Assembly: GCA_015680685.1 (NCBI GenBank)
Contig: MNCI01004504.1
Span: forward strand, 596,580-660,579
Length of the DNA stretch: 64,000 bases
Direction: 5' to 3'
From: Gnetum montanum
Lineage: Eukaryota; Streptophyta; Gnetopsida; Gnetales; Gnetaceae
In this document: in pieces, positions 21,363-33,481 of the stretch
Layout: each line of letters starts with the position of its first letter
How positions within the stretch are numbered: the stretch's first letter is position 1
Notes under the pieces: model-generated
The model's input: the letters and a program-made list of their open reading frames with translations, nothing else
Database searches by the model: none
Told to the model about the DNA's origin: nothing
Program-made: the position numbers and the translations under genes

Positions 21363-24108
21363 TGTTGATGACCATTTGGGAGACAACCACCAATGAGTGC
21401 CTTGAATAGAATTTAGGTGCTTGTTGGTCTCTAGCCACACAAAGGCCTAGATACCTCCAAATGGACTCAGTGATTAAATGTGGGTATGTGTTTGCTATTG
21501 TGAATGTTGAAATAGTTGGGTTGTGTATAAAACCATAATCGACTATCATGAACGAGATTCGGCCAACTTTGTAAAATACTGTGAGTTGTTGGAGATTTCT
21601 ATTTTGTTCAATTACTTAGTCTATATAGTCCTTATAATACCTACTTGTAATAAATAAAATTTTGCAAAAACCATTCAAGTACAACTCTGCCAATCTACTC
21701 CTAATTTCCCCCAAAGAGAGAAAGTTCCACAACAAAACTAGAAATAGAGCAAGATTCAATGGAAAGAGAGAAAAGAAAATAGATTTGTGTTAAAAAAACT
21801 CAAATATTTAGTCAAGGTAAATTAATACAACAAAACACTTCATAATACAGTTATCCCTAATTCAATATCTACAAATTCTTCAAATTTTCTAGGCTCAAGC
21901 AAGCAATTTCTTAAACACAATCCTACTATACTACCAAAAATTACTACGTAAAATACCACATATGAGTTTCTATTTTGGCAAGATAATAGTTATCAACAAT
22001 TTCATACAATAGAGATTTCAAAGATTTGAAAATTTCTTATTGAAATACCAAAGGAATATACTTTAAAAATCAAAAATTTATTTTAGTCTTATCAAAATAC
22101 CAAGGATTTTTTGAACCCTCTAAACTATTGAATTGCTCAACTAACTTTTCTATAGGAAAGGCTTTCTTACACCAATCCTAATAACAATCTTAAACATTAC
22201 ATAATAATAAACTTCTCTATTAAATTTCTCTTGAGGCTTCCCAACATGTGCTCTTCTATGGAAAATCTTAATAAGAGTCTACTACCATGAAACAAAGAAT
22301 TATAAAAGCAATTTAAAAATCCCAAATTTAAATGCCAAGCATGATACTACCTAACCCACTAGCTAAGCAGCTAAAACAAAATAGGAAATAATAAACTCAC
22401 CAAACCAAAAAAAAAAATAGCTGAAATGGTATCTTTAGCAATCCATCTTACAAGAAATCTTCAAATTTTTTCTTTCCAAAAAGCTTCCTCTCTAATGTCC
22501 ACCCTTAAAGCCCCTTTTATAGTGACTTTAGGGTAGTTACAATCATCATGAAAAGTTTAGGTGGGTTACAAATATCTAAGGAATTGATTTATAACCACCC
22601 TAGAAGTTGTAACCTTCTTTGGAATTTATTAGTAATTTAAGTTATGGTGGCCAAGTGTATCGTTAGTAACAAATATCATGGAGATTATGATGGAAAGTTA
22701 TAACAATTTGAGAAATATATGCCATAGTTGGAAAGTATCCCATCCATCAATAACTTCTCATGACATACAAATTTTCAAATGATATAAATATTTAATTAGT
22801 GCATGACCAAGGGCTAATGACATTAGCTAGCTTAGAGAATAAAATAATATACGACTTTGAAGTAGAAACTTAATTTATCTATCAACAATAGCCACACACT
22901 TCTCACTCCCAATAATATACCATTATCATTTTTAACTTTGCCAAACTTTAAAATCCAATGTTTTTACTAACAGAAACCTGAATTGATCATGCCAAGCATC
23001 AATCTATAGTTGTAGCTATTGGACACATAATGTCACTATTGGCACTTGTGCCTTGCCTATTAATGTCATAATCATTTTGGTTCAATTTTTTTCTCCTACC
23101 TCAGTTCAAAATGTATCTATGATGCCACCAATGAATGAGGATAATGGTGAGGTTTCACTTCCATGACAGAGATCAAGTAATGCATATGGAGTAGAAGTAG
23201 GTTTTCAGTTTATAATATCAGGTTTTCTGCTATCAAGGATTGATGAAACCCTTGACAACACTTATTATCTGATATCTCGACTTGCATGCTGATTCTCCTC
23301 ATAGACCAACACCACTGTAACTCCTTGGTAGTCCATCATCATGCACAAAGCTTCCACAAAAAAAATCTACCAAGAAAATTGTCTTTCCTCCACAATAGTA
23401 GCAACTAAAAGAATTTTGAATCTGCTATTCTTTCCTACTACCTATGTGCAAAGAAATGGAACATTAATTACAAACATAGATCACAATAACTGTTCTCTAT
23501 TTATCTCTATTTTTATGATATCATAGTGAGTAGGTTTAGGAGGTGCGTTGTTCGTTAGGTAAGAAGTTGCAGTAACTCATAGAATTATGAGCAAATCTGA
23601 TGCCTTATTCTACCATCTCTGGGTAATTCCACAACCATGTCATGTTCTGCACATATCCTAAACTCACAACATTCCAACAACCCAAGTTCTCATGGGTATT
23701 TCCTTGAATTCATTAGTGGCTTCATCAATTTCATCAATTTTTCCATCATGGTCCAGAACTCTACATCTAATTTTTGATAAATATTTGCTTGCAGAATGAG
23801 TGTCTAATGGTGCATCACGTAACTTATTCAATTGTTTAAAATTTATTTATACTTAACATTAGGATCTCTAAAGTGTAAGGTTTATACACCTTAATAGATT
23901 TGATTCTAATCACCGTTACATGTACACCAATGACATCAACCTTGCTTTTTAAACTTTGAGGCTTTTTCATCAATTTTTCCTCACCACCATTCATATATAT
24001 TTAATTATTATGCTCTTTTTCATTTCCCTAATCTTGATTTCCCAATTATCAAAAATAAATTGGAGAAATAAAAAATCTGCTCCATAAAATGATTTAAAGG
24101 TATCAACA
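21363..24108 (-). repeat. 5' LTR of G2, split by a solo LTR
   Basis: Segments 21363-21569 and 22897-24108 match the 3' LTR at 13018-14427. The minus-strand sequence just inside the element contains CCACTAGGAGGGC. This shares the CTAG..GGAGGGC core of the G1 and G3 primer-binding sites but lacks a clear TGG, so a primer-binding site is only possible here. Confidence 0.85.
21570..22896 (-). mobile_element. Solo LTR (1327 bp) nested in the G2 5' LTR
   Basis: It starts TGTAAAATACTG and ends GCCACA on the plus strand. It is flanked by AACTT (21565-21569) and CACTT (22897-22901), a TSD with one mismatch. The paired LTR of G2 has a single AACTT at the matching point (13217-13221), which is the uninterrupted site. 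A minus-strand TATA box, CTATAAAAGGGG, lies near 22512-22523, so it was transcribed leftward. No internal region is present. Confidence 0.8.
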
Positions 24109-24349
24109 CTTTCAAAATAGCATATAAGGATAAAATAAGCAGTGAAACATGATACAAGGTTGCAAAGGTAATCAAATAATCATTAACTAAGGAAGGGATA
24201 AGGTGTTTACTATGAACTTGTTGTTTGATCTTTGATATATCAAAAAAATCCTTTTGCATGGTCTTATGCTCACCATCTCTCTTATTTAGCATGGCAAGCT
24301 ACATGCATTTTCATTTATCACTCCATGTTGTAGAGTTGGTGTTTCTAAC

Positions 24350-26899
24350 ATCATTGTTGTTCATATTGTTGGCCCCAGTCTAAGTATCAGGAGTTTTCTC
24401 TTGAAACTCCACCTCCAAACCTAGATCAATATTGACATTGTTGATAGATGGTGAACATGTCTTATCCCCATGAATAATAATTTCAAAATCTCTAGATGGT
24501 AAATGAATCTCCTAATGTATAGGAGATGAGATCGTGTGAAGCTTACCCAACCATGGTCTTCCTAGGATCAAGTTGAAGCTAGGTGTCTCTTCAACAACTA
24601 GGAAGTTGGTGAATGTGAGGAATTGCTAACTAATTACAAAATCCAAAGAGATAAAACCTCACATCACTATTCATAACCCATTAAATGACTTGACTATTGA
24701 GGTAGTGGTTTCTCAGATGTTCTCAGTTAGCCTAGTTTCTCAACAATGGTGTATGGTATCACATTGGTTGCCACTCCATCATCTACATGAACATGATGAA
24801 CCTTATACTTGCCAACACATATAGTAATAGGGAGAGAAGTAGATAGCACTTCTTAATTTCAAGAGTCAATTTTTACCTCACTATCATGATAGTTAAGCAT
24901 GCGTTAATGTCAGTTTTTCTTAAGTAAAGCTTTCTCAATGATACAATGGATTGACTCTTTGTTGGTGGGCATGCATCTACTCACAAGAATAGAAGTCAAC
25001 ACTTGAGCTAGTGTATCTCTATGAGTAAGAGAATTCATGACTAGGTTTTCTAGGCTCAATGACATGTTCTTTTGTTTAAGGGAGCATTTTTCTTATTCCA
25101 TCATTGTAAGAAAATCCTTTTCTTTGGTGTATGATATTTTATCCTTGATGGTCTTAACTTTCTTCATCCTTCTTATATTTTGTGGCTCATGTTTTGATGT
25201 TTATGCCTTAGATCCCTTGTTCATTGGTGTAACTAATCTTGCTATAGGTTTAGGTGGGTTAACTTGTTTTGAAACCTTTTGTTGTTGGTTACCCTCAGTG
25301 GGCTTAGTTGTTTATTTGACAATAGGTTGTTTTTTTTTTCACCATTACAATGATGATTTCTTGCAAACTGTTGAGTTGTTGATAACTATAGGTGGAATTT
25401 GGTCATGAGTTGTTGTAGGTTTGCTTGTTGAAGGTGGAGGGACCTAGATAATCGACAGTTCCTTATACATAGAAGGATTAACAACTTGTGGCCTCGGTTG
25501 TGATGTTGATGTGATTGAAGCTAAGACACATATGATGAAATGCTTTTTAGGGGCTAGTGGTGGTGGTACCCATGTAAAAAAGGGGTCCCTAGGCTTTGTG
25601 TATTGGGACCAAGGTGGTACTTTAATAACAAATAGTTTTCTAATTGGATTAGACCATTTGGTTGTTGCAAATGAGGCTACAATGTAAGAGTTTTGATTGA
25701 TGTTTGAAGAGTTGGGCTTGTTCAACACTAGCTCCCCATGGTCAATCATCTTGTGGAGGTCATCTTTAATTTTAGGAAAAAATTGGTGTCATGGCCAGCC
25801 ATTTGATGATAATGGTAAAAATTATCCAATCTTTGGTAACTTTGGATCATCTTTGGTTGCTATCATTTGATCTCTAGCTATGTTACAAAGATGATCATGC
25901 CTCTTACAAGCTTTTTCAAACAGTTTCTTATGTCGTATATAATTATCTTTAAGCAACTGTTCTAAAAGATCAGATGGCTTCATAGGCAATCTAGTGTAGC
26001 TCATTCTATCCTTCAACCCAAAGTTTGATCTTAGTTGATTTGGAGCATAGTAAGTGAATGGTCAAGATTAGCCAAGGAGTGTATTTCCTGGTAGTGATGC
26101 CTATCTTTTTGCTTGTTTTACCTCTTTTGTTACTGCAACCATAATGGTATGTTCTTGTCTATTTTTATCCCTATCCATTCTTTGGTGTTGGTTTTTATAG
26201 GCCACATGGGCTAGGTCATTACTTACCTTAGCTACCTGTTAAATGTTCTTGGTTTGTGAAAAGGCTAGCTCAGTGATCAACATACTAAGTAGTAGAGCTT
26301 TGACTTGATAAAGTCATTTACCACTCCCTTGAAGATGACCAAGATGTGAGTTTTAAATATAGGTTCTAAAATCTCATTTATCATTGAGTTCCATCTCTGA
26401 ATGAACCTTTTAACTATTTCAAGTAGCCCCTACCTCACCTTCATCAGTTGGTCTAACATGGTATCTAGCTTCAAGTTGGAGCTAAAGTGGTTGAAACTTT
26501 GGTTTATTAAGTTCTTAAGGAAAGAGATGAAACCTCTAGGCAAGGTTCAGTATCAATCTAAAGCCTTTCCCTTGAGGGACATAAGGAAAATGCATAATAT
26601 TATATATGGCCAAGCTTGCAAAAAGAGGTATTTAGACTAGAAGGTGACCAAGTCTCCATTGAAATCCCCTTCATTATTGTATTTGATGAAGTTTAGCATA
26701 GGCATGATAGCAAGTAAGGTTATTTGAGGTATAATAGGGCTTATGGATTTATCCTAGTAGAAGTCTATAACCTTGACCATCTAAGTTTTATTGGCTTTGA
26801 GTTTCTATAGCTCTTCGATAAGGTCTTGGATCATTTGGAAGGCTTGATCCAACCCTTACAACATCCTTGTAGACCGTGATGTTTGTATTGATGATTAAG
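24350..26899 (-). pseudogene. Gag C-terminus and protease of old gypsy relic G3
   Basis: The minus-strand translation parallels the G1 polyprotein throughout. Gag pieces are FLQAWPYIILCIFLMSLKG, FIQRWNSMINEI and VNDFIKSKLYYL. The SDLLEQLLKDNYIRHKK block (26016-25822) is followed by FYHYHQMAGHDTNFF, the same cysteine-free knuckle as G1. A linker has KLFVIKVPP and DPFFTWVPP (25749-25444). The protease has VHVDDGVATNVIPY and, nearer 24550, FNLILGRPWLGK with SSPIH. Stops and frameshifts are frequent. The gag Trp codon that is TAG in G1 is TGA here, so both decayed independently. The N-terminal part lies beyond C1, at 33482-34250. Confidence 0.85.
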
Positions 26900-28029
26900 T
26901 ATTGACCTTTTGGTATGTCAAAATGTTGAGAAAAATGGAGCACAAGGATGTATTTTTGTGGTTGTTGTGCTTTTAGGACTTGGATTAAGACAAGAAGTCA
27001 TGTAAAATTTTAAGAACATGGACAATGAACAAAAAATTCAAAGCTCAAAAGGATGCCTTAGCATTGAAGGATTATTTTTAGAGAAGACATCTTGCAGAAA
27101 TTGTAGATGTCTACCATCAAGTGAAGATGTCTCCAAGAAAAAGAAGACATATTAGTAGAATTTAAAATAGCACATGAGAAGATGTCTTTGGAAAATAGCA
27201 AACATCTTTTTGGACAAAAATACGTCTTTCATGATAAGAAGACATCTTTGCAGAATGAAGGTCAAATGTAGAAAGACGTCTTAGTCTCGAAGAATATGTC
27301 TTTCCAAAATAAAGGTCCATCATAGAAAGACATCTTAGTCTCAAAGAAGATGTCTCCAATGATCGTTAATTAGCTATTGCATAAATTTTGGGGTAATTTT
27401 GGAAACATATTGACTATAAGAGGACTTCATTATCATTGGAAAATGTACAAGCATTATGTACTATCAATTGTATTCATCAAGAAATCATTGTAATCATTGT
27501 TGTTCTTCATTATTCAATGTTTTGTTTGTTGTAACTAGTCAAAGTGAGTTGTACCTCAAAGTGAAATGATCAACAAACTTAGTTGCATTCTTTTCTTGTA
27601 AATGTTGTTCTCTTTTGTCACCCTGTAGGATTGATGTGCTTTTCTTCAGAAAGCATTTTTCTTGAGCTTTTTGGGATCCTACAAGATTGAGTGTTTGTGT
27701 AGCACCACAACACTCTAGAATGAATCTCAAGTTGTAAAGGTTGTAGGATCTTGGAAACCACATTCTAATCTTGTCAGGACCATCTGGGATTGACTAGATT
27801 CGTAGCATCCAATCACTCCATTGTAAAACTTAGAGCTTATATAGGGTGTGGTACCCTTTAAACCACATTTTAGAGCAACAAAGTCTAGAGGCATGCTTGC
27901 AAACTATCCTCTAAGTGTGGAATATCGAAGTTGGGAAACCATGTTAATTTTGGTGTGTTCTTTTCTTCAAAAATTTTTTTATTTGGGAAACTTATTCATC
28001 CCCCCTCCTTCTAAGTTCAACAATCCTCA
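26900..28029 (+). repeat. 5' LTR of C1 (1130 bp)
   Basis: It starts TATTGACCTTTTGG (the 3' LTR keeps TGTTGATC, so the first bases have mutated) and ends ATCCTCA. It contains the AAGACATCTT array, then ACTATAAGAGG near 27412 as a candidate TATA region, and a pyrimidine-rich CCCCCCTCC stretch near the end. Confidence 0.85.
27080..27360 (+). promoter_or_regulatory. U3 array of AAGACGTCTT-type palindromes
   Basis: About twelve sites of AAGACATCTT, AAGATGTCTT or AAGACGTCTT occur in 280 bp. The last form is a perfect 10-bp palindrome. The 3' LTR has the same array at about 32515-32790. It lies upstream of the candidate TATA box. Confidence 0.7.
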
Positions 28030-28031
28030 AG

Positions 28032-28043
28032 TGGTATCAAAGC
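28032..28043 (+). other. Primer-binding site of C1 (initiator tRNA-Met type)
   Basis: TGGTATCAAAGC lies two bases after the LTR end. The usual copia site is TGGTATCAGAGC, a single change. Confidence 0.85.
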
Positions 28044-28081
28044 CTAGTACTCTTCTTCATCAACAACTTCAAAAGTGAACA

Positions 28082-29720
28082 ATGGAGGGGACATCTTATG
28101 CAAAGCCACCCATGTTTGATGGATTCAACTTTGCCTATTAGAAAGCTAAAATTCAAGGATTTTTTGAATCCATATAGTTTGAAGTTTGGGAGTTAATCCT
28201 TGAAGGCTACACTCTACCTATTGATAGTTCCACCTTGGATCATCAAGCGTCACAACAAATGGAAACAAGAGGAGAAAGATAAGTTCATGTTTGATTCAAA
28301 AGCAAAGAATTATTTATATTATGCTTTGAATAAATTTAAATTTAATAAAGTAGCAAGATGTAAAAAAACCAAAGAAATTTTCCAAACTTTAGAAGCTACT
28401 TATGAAAGAAATTCTATTATCATGTAATCTAAATTGTTAGTTTTGCAAAATGAATATGATAAGCTTAAAATGAGAGAAGGTGAAAAAATAAAAGATTACT
28501 TTTCTAGAGGATATGATATTGTTGTAGCTATTAGAGGTACTGGTACAGGTTTTCCTAAGAATGATATCATCATCAAAAGGATCAAAACTCTTTAGCCAAA
28601 GTTTAGAATAAAGTCACCACTATGAAGGAAATCAGAGATTTCTCAACTCTAAAATTTGAAGAGCTTTAAAGGCCTCTCATTTCTTATGAAATGAATATCA
28701 TAAGTGAAGGAGCCATCCAAGAAAAATCCATTTCTCTAAAGACTACCTCCAAGAAGAAGGAGCTCAATGAGCATGATGAGAATAACAAAGATGAGATTAC
28801 CTTTCTTACAAGGAAGCTACAACTAATAACAAGGAGAAAAAAAGGGACATATTAGCAAAGATCTAATCAGTACAATGGTAAAGAAAGACATAAAAAAATT
28901 TTGAATTCTAACTTATATTTTTCTTCTATAGAATGTTAGATTTGTGAAGAAAAAGGCCATATGTCCTCTGAAAGTCCTAGCAAAATTAGGTTGCAACCCA
29001 AGAATAGATCCACTAACAAGGTAAAAAAAACTAGATTCTATACAAGTTGGGATGATGGAAAGCATAGTGAGGAATAAGTGGAGGATGATGTAAAAAATTC
29101 TCATCTCATCTACATGGTCCTCACTGATGATGATGTTGATTCATCAAATGATGATCTTAATGATGAAGAGAGATTTGATCTTTTATGTAATGAGCATTTG
29201 TATTTCCAAAATATTTGCAATAAGCTAATTAAATAAGTCAAATCTAAGGATCAGAAAATATCTTTGTTGAATTTGACTATTTATAATCTTACTAAACAAC
29301 TCGCATACCACTACGAATGAAAATCTAACCTCATTCTTAGAACAAGCCAAGTGGAAGTTGCATACATCAAATTAGTAAAGGAAAGATTGGTAAAGGGAAA
29401 GGAATCTCTTCAAATTGTGTTAGGACAAGTAAGAAGTCTACATGATAAGAGTGGTCTAGCAGGTTGCATGCAAGAGAAATCATCTTTTATAAACCCATCA
29501 CAAACAAATGATCCTTCGAAGGAAAAAGGTAGTACACCAAAATTAGAGGAAGCTCCTATCCATAAAAATGATCCTAAAAGGTTACGAGGATTAGGTGCTA
29601 TTATTGTCATAAATTAGGAGATAAAAAATGGGATTGCAATCTCAATTATTATCATCTAAATTGTTGGTCATATCATAGAACTCCTTGGTCTTATGAAAGT
29701 ACACCAAGAAAGGATTTTTT
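28082..29720 (+). pseudogene. Copia-type gag of C1
   Basis: The frame begins MEGTSYAKPPMFDGFNF, as in UBN2-type gags. It continues with KEIFQTLEATYERN, then LLVLQNEYDKLKMREGEKIK and IRGTGTGFPKNDIIIKRI, which follow the usual order of this family. A first cysteine motif (CEEKGHMS) lies near 28940. A second near 29592-29635 reads CYYCHKLGDKKWDC, a CCHC knuckle in which the His is Asp. Several stops and at least one frameshift. Gag would package element RNA in cytoplasmic particles. Confidence 0.78.
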
Positions 29721-29999
29721 GCAAGATCATAGAGGAGATTGGACAATAACTCAAAAGAACAAAGGAACTAGGAATTAATGGAGAATTAAAAGACAAGAAC
29801 AAGGGAATCAAGATACTCTCACTAACAAATTCCTAAGATGAAGCCAAGCCTTGGGCATTGAATAAGTTTGGTTGAGAAAGGAATCCTCAAAAGAGGAAAC
29901 TCCTTCTCTAGCTCTTTGAGTACCACTACTTTTCAATAGAATAGAAGGTAAGTAGAGGTAATTTTTTGTTTTTGCAAGTATCTATTAAGACTATAGTCC

Positions 30000-30190
30000 A
30001 TTGACATCTTTTCCCATGTTCCATCCTATTTTTTCAAAGACATCTCTCCTAAATGAAAGATGTCTACTAATAAAAAAAGACATCTCTCTAAATTTTCTTA
30101 CTTTGTAGGAAAAATGTCTACTATGCCTACAAGACATCTACTACTATTTTGAAACATGGATAAGACATCTTCCCTCTATAAAACACATCT
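30000..30190 (+). repeat. Internal array of GACATCT in C1
   Basis: About eight copies of AGACATCT or AGATGTCT occur between the gag and the second ORF. It is the same core as the LTR array of this element, so C1, like G1, carries the motif both in U3 and internally. Confidence 0.65.
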
Positions 30191-30279
30191 TTATTTTCAT
30201 TCAAATCCCTTGTTTGCCATCGTGATTAAAGTCAAACCCCCCATTTCTTTGTCGTATTTTCTCATTTGACCCCATAGAG

Positions 30280-31850
30280 ATGACTAAGGCTCCACCATCT
30301 ATAGTGATTTTGTCTAAGATGGCCCACAAGAATGTTCAAATGTCTAGGATGCCACCAAGGAAGAAATCCAAGGAAATTTCTAATAGCACACCATCCACTT
30401 ACATGCCTTAATTCCACAATGCAAGCACACAACACAAGTTTGAAGCCACTCAAAGCACTTGCATTATTGGTGAATGTTCTCTATCTTTTCTTATCCATAG
30501 AAAAACTACATTGATGGATTACTTTAAAGCTTTGAAGTGGGGCTCTTTCATTGCAATGAAGTTTCTACTTCTTAAAGTATTAATTAGAGAATTTGATTGC
30601 AATATTGTTATTACAAATGCTATTTTTGGGGCATTCATGTTCATGGTTGGGGATCTTCTCATTGAGGTGTCTCCCTAAGTTGTGAATGAAATCCTTGGGA
30701 TCTCCAATCCTAATGTCTTTTGGGTAACCATTGATTTCATACAAGATATTTATTCAAATGCTATCATGCCCATATCATATGATGAATTTTGTTATGTATT
30801 ATTTTGGAAGGATGTTACATTTGACAAAGGTCATGTTGAGATGAGCTTAATTACTCCTTATGCTTCCACCTTATGTCTTATTGTATTATATAACATTATG
30901 GTAAAAAAGGAACATTATAGTTATTTGCTGCCACCCTAGGTCTTTGTGCTTTGTTGCCTTCTCACAAGACTACCATTAGATCTTGGGCATACACTCTATT
31001 AGAACATGTTGAGCCTATTTACCAAGGAAAAAAATCCTTGGACACCCCTATCTTGTTAGCATTTTGATCTGTTAGAAGGATGTGTTGATTCCAAAGATGC
31101 CTTTACTTAAAGAAAAGAGGAGACTCAAAGAATATGTTGAGAAGAGGAGTCTTTCAAATGTGGCAAAAGTAGGGCCTAGCACCATATCACAAATCAATTC
31201 TTTACTAAAGAAGCTTCTCTAACCTTTTTCATGAGCTATCCAAAAGCTTTGGAAAACCCTCTCTTATTTGTGTAAGAGTTTGGATGCAGTTGGCATTCCA
31301 CCTCCTTTCAATGGATAAGAGTTTGAACAGGTTACTACTTCTCCTATTTCTAACAGTGAGGAGGATGTTCCTATCCCACTAAGGCATTCTACAGTAGCCA
31401 GTCCTTCATGTGCTTATGACTTAGGAATGACATATGATTGAAAGCCTAAGGCACCACTAGATCCTATCTAGAGGAAGCATCATGTTTCCATGCAATAGCC
31501 TAAGCATCTTAGTCCTACACTATGTATCCATTCTATTCCTCCATCAATGGATTCTCCTAGCTCTTTTGAGTAGTGGGCTATGGAGAGTATCTTTGGGACC
31601 ACATCCCAATGGGTACTAGCTCAATAGCCTCTAGTTTACCCAAATCCTCTAACTTCATCTCAATTTTGAGTGAATCTTTGTCCTTAGAGAGCTCTCATCC
31701 AGTAGATTGAGTCCTCTAATGAGGACACATAGCGATCAAGCTAATACAGCACTACTAGTGATGATAATGAGGAGACTTATTATCCTTCTAGAGTAGTAGA
31801 GGGATTAGAATCTAAGGATGTAACTAAGGCTAGTGATTAGACACCTTGAG
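30280..31850 (+). pseudogene. Second ORF of C1, possibly a plant transposon-associated domain
   Basis: The frame starts MTKAPPSIVILSKMAHKN and runs to about 31050 with stops that read as Gln-to-stop changes (for example near 30409, 30676 and 30937). The middle part has FMVGDLLIEVSP, VVNEILGISNPNVFW, then LITPYASTLCLIVLYNIM and LLTRLPLDLGH. This pattern resembles the domain annotated as a putative plant transposon protein (Pfam PF20167) found in plant retroelements. The match is from memory and moderate. After a frameshift the tail is Ser/Pro-rich and acidic. Function unknown. Confidence 0.5.
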
Positions 31851-32325
31851 AGATTGTCTTTTTCTCTCATTTTTGTTATTGTCCAAAAATTGAAACAAGT
31901 TTTATTTTTCTCACATATGTGATTTTTGGAACTTTGCAGATATATTATTGATATAGAAAAATGGTTGTTTTGACAATTGTAGATTTATGTGGATAGCTTG
32001 CCACATGAAATTTTGTAGAAGAGTTATAGAAAAATGGTGTTTTTCCTTTGATATCTTTGTGTCATGTTCTTTTAATATTTACTTTTTCATTTGCATCATT
32101 TCATTATTTTTCATGTTTTACCGAATAACCTTGAACCTTAATGCTTTATCCTAATCCTTGGTTTCCATAGGAATTTATATGTCTTAATATATTTATTGGT
32201 TTTTAGAGCTAATTTTATGTGCTTTATCCATTTTTATGTTGTTCCAAAAGAGGGAAAGTATAGTTATAGATATATTTGGATATCTTCATGTCTACTAAGC
32301 CATTTTCTTAAGTGTTGAACATCAC

Positions 32326-32340
32326 CAAAAAGGGGGAGAT
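32326..32340 (+). other. Polypurine tract of C1
   Basis: AAAAAGGGGGAGAT sits directly before the TGTTGATC start of the 3' LTR. Confidence 0.85.
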
Positions 32341-33476
32341 TGTTGATCTTTTGGTATTTAAAACGTTAAGAAAAATGGAGCACAAAAATTTTTGTGTGGT
32401 TATTGTGTTTGTTGGACTTGGATTAAGATAAGAAGGCATGTGGAAGTTCAAGAACATGGACAAGGAACAAAGACTTCAAAGATCAAAAGGAACCTTAGCA
32501 TTAAACGATTATTTTTAAAGAAGACATCTTCCAGAAATAGCAAATGTCTATAATCAAGTGAAGACATATCTAAAGAAAAGAAAACATCTTGGTAGAATTG
32601 AAGGCAACATAGGAGAAAACATCTTTGGAAAATAGTAAATGTCTTTCTAGACAGAAAGACATCTTTCATGAGAAGAAGATGTCTTTGCAAAATGAAGTTC
32701 AGATGCAAAAAGATGTCTTAGTCTTGAAAAAGACGTCCTTATATAATGAAGGCCCATTGTAGAAAGACCTCTCAATCTTAGAGAAGATGTCTCTAGTGAT
32801 TGTTAATTAGTCATTGAATAAATTCCAAGGTGATTTTGGAAACATATTGGCTATAAGAAGACTTCATTCTCATTGGAAAATATGCAAGCATTATTTATTA
32901 TCAATTGTATTCATCAAGCAATCATTGTAATCATTACTATTCTTCATTGTATAACTTTTTGTCTATTGTAATTAGTCAAAGTGAGTTATGCCTCAAAGTA
33001 CAACGATCAACAAACTTAGTTACATTCTTTTCTTATGATTATTTTTTTCTTTTGTTGCCTTTTATGATTAATGTGCTTCTTGCGAGAAGGCATCTTGCTT
33101 GAGCTTTTCAAGATCCTATGGGATTGAGTGTTAGTGTAGCACCACAACACCCTAGTGTAGAGCTCAAGTTCTAAAGGCTGTGGGATCTTGGAAATCACAT
33201 TCTAAGATTGTCAAGACCTTGTAAGATTAAGTGGATTTGTATTGTCAAATCACTTCGCTATGAAGATTAGAGCTTATATAAGGTGTGGTACCCTTCAAAC
33301 TACATTTGAGAGCAACAAAGTTTGGAGATGTGCTTAAAAACTATCCTCTAAGTATGGACTATCCAAGTTGGGGAAACATGTTAATTTTGGTGTGTACTTT
33401 GGTTCAAAGAATTTTCTTATTTTTGGAAATTATTCATCCCTCCCCCCCTCTCCCCCTCTAATTTCAAAGATCCTCA
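32341..33476 (+). repeat. 3' LTR of C1 (1136 bp)
   Basis: It aligns with the 5' LTR over its length, including the AAGACATCTT array (32515-32790), and ends GATCCTCA. It is followed by the TSD TTAAG. Confidence 0.88.
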
Positions 33477-33481
33477 TTAAG

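Larger units (their letters stand above)
13018..24108 (-). mobile_element. G2: full-length, decayed Ty3/gypsy element with two RNase H domains
   Basis: The two LTRs (13018-14427 and 21363-24108) begin TGTTGRTGACC and end TTAACA/ATCAACA on the plus strand. They are flanked by CTTTT (13013-13017) and CTTTC (24109-24113), a TSD with one mismatch. The element is coded on the minus strand. From right to left it has gag, protease, RNase H, reverse transcriptase, a second RNase H and integrase. The right-hand LTR carries a nested solo LTR, and without it the two LTRs are about 1410 bp each. A 23-base N gap falls at the polypurine position next to the left LTR. Many stops and frameshifts show it is dead. 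Confidence 0.88.
26900..33476 (+). mobile_element. C1: copia-type LTR element with gag and a second ORF, no pol
   Basis: LTRs at 26900-28029 and 32341-33476 are flanked by a perfect 5-bp TSD, TTAAG (26895-26899 and 33477-33481). A tRNA-iMet-type primer-binding site and a polypurine tract are present. The internal 4.3 kb holds a Ty1/copia-type gag and a second broken ORF. No protease, integrase, reverse transcriptase or RNase H is visible, so it would be non-autonomous. It interrupts the gag of G3. Confidence 0.9.

Noticed and set aside
13018-24108. The two similar segments 13018-14427 and 21363-24108 as 3' ends of two copies of G3
   Set aside because: Inverted TGTTGAT/ATCAACA ends, equal length after removal of the nested LTR, and the flanking CTTTT/CTTTC show they are the LTR pair of G2.
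25037-25408. 123-codon plus-strand frame with hydrophobic stretches
   Set aside because: It lies opposite the gag-protease of G3 on the minus strand. The hydrophobicity is the shadow of that coding sequence.
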